Source: Oscillospiraceae bacterium | GTDB taxonomy: Bacteria > Bacillota > Clostridia > Oscillospirales > Ruminococcaceae | Length of the DNA stretch: 6,050 nt | Assembly (NCBI GenBank): GCA_900765125.1 | Contig: CAAFQL010000199.1 | Span: forward strand, 1 to 6,050 | Direction: 5' to 3' | Part shown: piece after piece, positions 4,511-6,050 of the stretch | How positions within the stretch are numbered: the first letter of the stretch is position 1 | Layout: every line of letters begins with the position of its first letter | Made by a program: the position numbers and the translations under genes | The notes under the pieces: generated by a model | Databases searched by the model: none | Told to the model about the DNA's origin: nothing | The model's input: only the letters and a program-made list of their open reading frames with translations

Positions 4511-4986
4511 TGCCGTCCGACTATGAGAACGGTGCGAAGAAAACCATCGACATTTCGATCAAGGCAGAGAAAATGACCGCCGATGTGTTGAAATCGGCAT
4601 TGCAGGAGTTTTTGTCGGGCAAGGCTGAGAAAAAGGGACGAATGACCTACAAGCAGTTGCAGGCTAAGTCCCCGTCCAAGCTCGACAGCATTGAGGTTTC
4701 AGACCGAAATATCGGGGATTTTCTGAAAACCGCACGGAAGTATGATGTGGATTTTGCCCTGAAAAGAGATAAAAGCACCGAACCGCCTACCTATCATGTT
4801 TTCTTTTCCGCTGCCAAAACAGAGGATTTCAAGAGAGCATTTTCGGAGTATGTCGGCAAGGGACAGGGCAAGACACAGAAGCGTGGCGAGTTCACCCGTG
4901 AGCAGATGCACCAGCAGGCGCAGAAGATCAGGAACAAGCCCCGCAAACAGAAACAGAGAGAGAAAACAAGGGAGAACAGACGGTGA
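4510..4986 (+). CDS. PcfB-like DUF3801 conjugation accessory protein
   Basis: A 158-residue protein resembling the DUF3801/PcfB family, named after PcfB of the enterococcal plasmid pCF10, whose gene lies beside that of the coupling protein PcfC. The globular part covers about residues 10-118 and contains TADVLKSALQEFL and SDRNIGDFLKTARKYDVDF. The tail from about 122 to 158 is very basic and likely disordered (KIRNKPRKQKQREKTRENRR), suited to nucleic-acid or acidic-partner contact. It starts at an ATG that shares its A with the preceding TAA stop (TAATG), with only a weak GGTGATGAG ribosome site, so translation probably depends on coupling. The gene for the VirD4-type coupling protein follows about 100 bases later. 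It probably helps bring the relaxase-DNA complex to the coupling protein at the membrane. Confidence 0.88.
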   Translation: MPSDYENGAKKTIDISIKAEKMTADVLKSALQEFLSGKAEKKGRMTYKQLQAKSPSKLDSIEVSDRNIGDFLKTARKYDVDFALKRDKSTEPPTYHVFFSAAKTEDFKRAFSEYVGKGQGKTQKRGEFTREQMHQQAQKIRNKPRKQKQREKTRENRR

Positions 4987-5123
4987 TCTATAACCACTTC
5001 CAGCCTGCACCCGTTCCACGGGCAAGGGGCGATGATATTTTTACGGCAGACTTTTGTGCCGATACCAACAGAAAGGAAAGGTCTGCGAATTGCAGATCGA
5101 CACGAGAAAACTCAAAAAGCTGA
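4983..5123 (+). CDS. Possible 46-residue ORF between pcfB-like and coupling protein genes
   Basis: A 46-codon ORF beginning MIYNHFQPAPVPRARGDDIF. Its GTG start overlaps the TGA stop of the PcfB-like gene (GTGA, 4983-4986), and AAGGGAG (4968-4974) lies 8 bases upstream, a good ribosome site. It ends at TGA 5121-5123, inside the coupling-protein gene and in another frame. It may be a real coupled small gene, or only a device that carries ribosomes to the TTG start at 5090. I recognise no family, and the last third is constrained by the overlapping gene. Without conservation data it stays tentative. Confidence 0.35.
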   Translation: MIYNHFQPAPVPRARGDDIFTADFCADTNRKERSANCRSTRENSKS

Positions 5124-6050
5124 TCATCAAGGCTGTTCCCTATGTAGCTTTCTCTTATGTGGGCAACCTGATCGGCTTTGCGTACCGTACTGCTGAGGGC
5201 AACGGATTTCAGGAAAAAATCCTGCCTTTCATGAGCAATCTCGGTGTGGCGTTTGCACGAATCTTTCCCAGTTTACACCCGTTTGATCTTCTTTTCGGCT
5301 TGGTTCTTGCGGGTGTAATGAGGTTAGTCCTCTATGTCAAGTCGAAAAACAAGAAGAAGTTCCGCCAGGGCGAGGAGTACGGTTCTGCCGTATGGGGCGG
5401 TGAAAAGGATATTGAGCCGTATATGGACTTATCCTGCCCTGAAAACAATGTGATACTCACAAAGACGGAATCCCTGACTATGGGCAAGCCCTCTGCACCG
5501 AAGTTCGCCCGTAACAAGAACATTCTTGTGATCGGCGGTTCAGGCTCAGGTAAGACACGATTTTTCGTGAAGCCGAACCTGATGCAGATGCACAGCAGCT
5601 ATGTTGTAACCGATCCGAAAGGCACGGTGCTTGTGGAGTGCGGTAAGATGCTTGAACGGGGCCGCCCGAAAAGAGTTAACGGAAAAGTTGTGTACCGCAG
5701 GGACGATAAGGGAAACTATCTCAAAGACAAAAATGGCAGATATATCCCTGTTTATGAACCTTACAAGATCAAGGTGTTCAACACGATCGACTTTGCGAAA
5801 AGTATGCACTACAATCCGTTTGCTTACATCAGCAAAAAGAACCGTGAGAAGGACATTCTCAAATTCGTGGAAGTGCTTATCAAGAATACTTCTTCCTCTC
5901 AGCAGCCGTCCGGCGATGACTTTTGGGTGAAAGCGGAGAAACTGCTCTATACTGCGTATATTGCTCTGATTTTCGCTATGTATCCCGAAGATGAATGGAA
6001 CTTTGAAACGCTGATCGACATGATCAACAATTCGGAGTGCCGTGAGGACG
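5090..6050 (+). CDS. VirD4/TraG-type coupling protein (5' part, runs off window)
   Basis: The first 320 residues of a type IV coupling protein of the VirD4/TraG class, close to PcfC/Clostridial 'VirD4-like conjugal transfer protein'. It is the membrane ATPase that hands relaxase-bound DNA to the transfer channel. Two membrane segments are visible (about residues 11-31 and 64-83), then EYGSAVWGG (residues 94-102), the Walker A motif GGSGSGKT (149-156), the following FFVKPNLMQMHSSYVVTDPKG region (158-178) and MHYNPFAYI. Walker B lies beyond the window. The frame is open from 5036, with no ATG near the family-like N-terminus MQIDTRKLKKLI. TTG 5090 has AAAGG at 5077-5081 with an 8-base spacer and is preferred. 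A lysine- and tyrosine-rich insert occurs at about residues 192-224. No frameshift or stop is seen up to the window end. Confidence 0.93.
   Translation, partial: MQIDTRKLKKLIIKAVPYVAFSYVGNLIGFAYRTAEGNGFQEKILPFMSNLGVAFARIFPSLHPFDLLFGLVLAGVMRLVLYVKSKNKKKFRQGEEYGSAVWGGEKDIEPYMDLSCPENNVILTKTESLTMGKPSAPKFARNKNILVIGGSGSGKTRFFVKPNLMQMHSSYVVTDPKGTVLVECGKMLERGRPKRVNGKVVYRRDDKGNYLKDKNGRYIPVYEPYKIKVFNTIDFAKSMHYNPFAYISKKNREKDILKFVEVLIKNTSSSQQPSGDDFWVKAEKLLYTAYIALIFAMYPEDEWNFETLIDMINNSECRED

Noticed and set aside
4699..5025. Minus-strand ORFs antisense to the PcfB-like gene
   Set aside because: The Leu/Cys/Phe-rich translations are the mirror of a Lys/Arg/Gln-rich basic tail and carry no start signals.

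Overview
The window looks like part of an integrative conjugative element, or a related conjugative plasmid, from a gut-type Clostridia bacterium (Bacillota; Oscillospiraceae/Ruminococcaceae or Lachnospiraceae would fit). This rests on gene content: a PcfB-like DUF3801 protein directly before a VirD4/TraG-type coupling protein, preceded by a DUF6017-type initiator-like protein. Gram-positive Shine-Dalgarno sites and consensus sigma-A promoters agree. No search was run, so family names come from recognition of the sequences. All supported genes lie on the + strand.

Positions 1-1690 are cargo or flank. An AT-rich gene for a DUF6483-like protein is followed by a unit of about 120 bp made of a terminator-like hairpin, an inverted repeat and a promoter. 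The promoter drives a 13-codon leader ORF that overlaps (ATGA) a CPBP/CAAX-type membrane protease gene. A second copy of the repeat unit, about 89% identical over its best 102 bp, lies just after the protease gene. The protease is therefore a cassette bracketed by direct repeats.

Positions 1690-2070 hold no convincing gene but are dense in signals: tandem 10-bp repeats (TCACACTGAG type), six GGTAGAA repeats partly in 11-bp-spaced pairs, a 12-bp palindrome, then two strong intrinsic terminators in a row ending 34 bases before the next start codon. I read this as an iteron-like origin or control region plus an attenuated leader for the downstream operon. Both readings are inference.

Positions 2071-6050 form a tightly packed operon: a small winged-helix-like protein, an initiator-like protein with two tandem winged-helix domains and a DUF6017 C-terminus, a second HTH protein, a small acidic protein, the PcfB-like protein, a possible 46-codon ORF, and the coupling protein, which starts at TTG and runs off the window. 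The first three probably bind DNA (replication or control of the element). The last ones recruit the DNA-relaxase complex to the conjugation channel. Overlapping stops and starts (8 bp, 1 bp, 4 bp) point to translational coupling.
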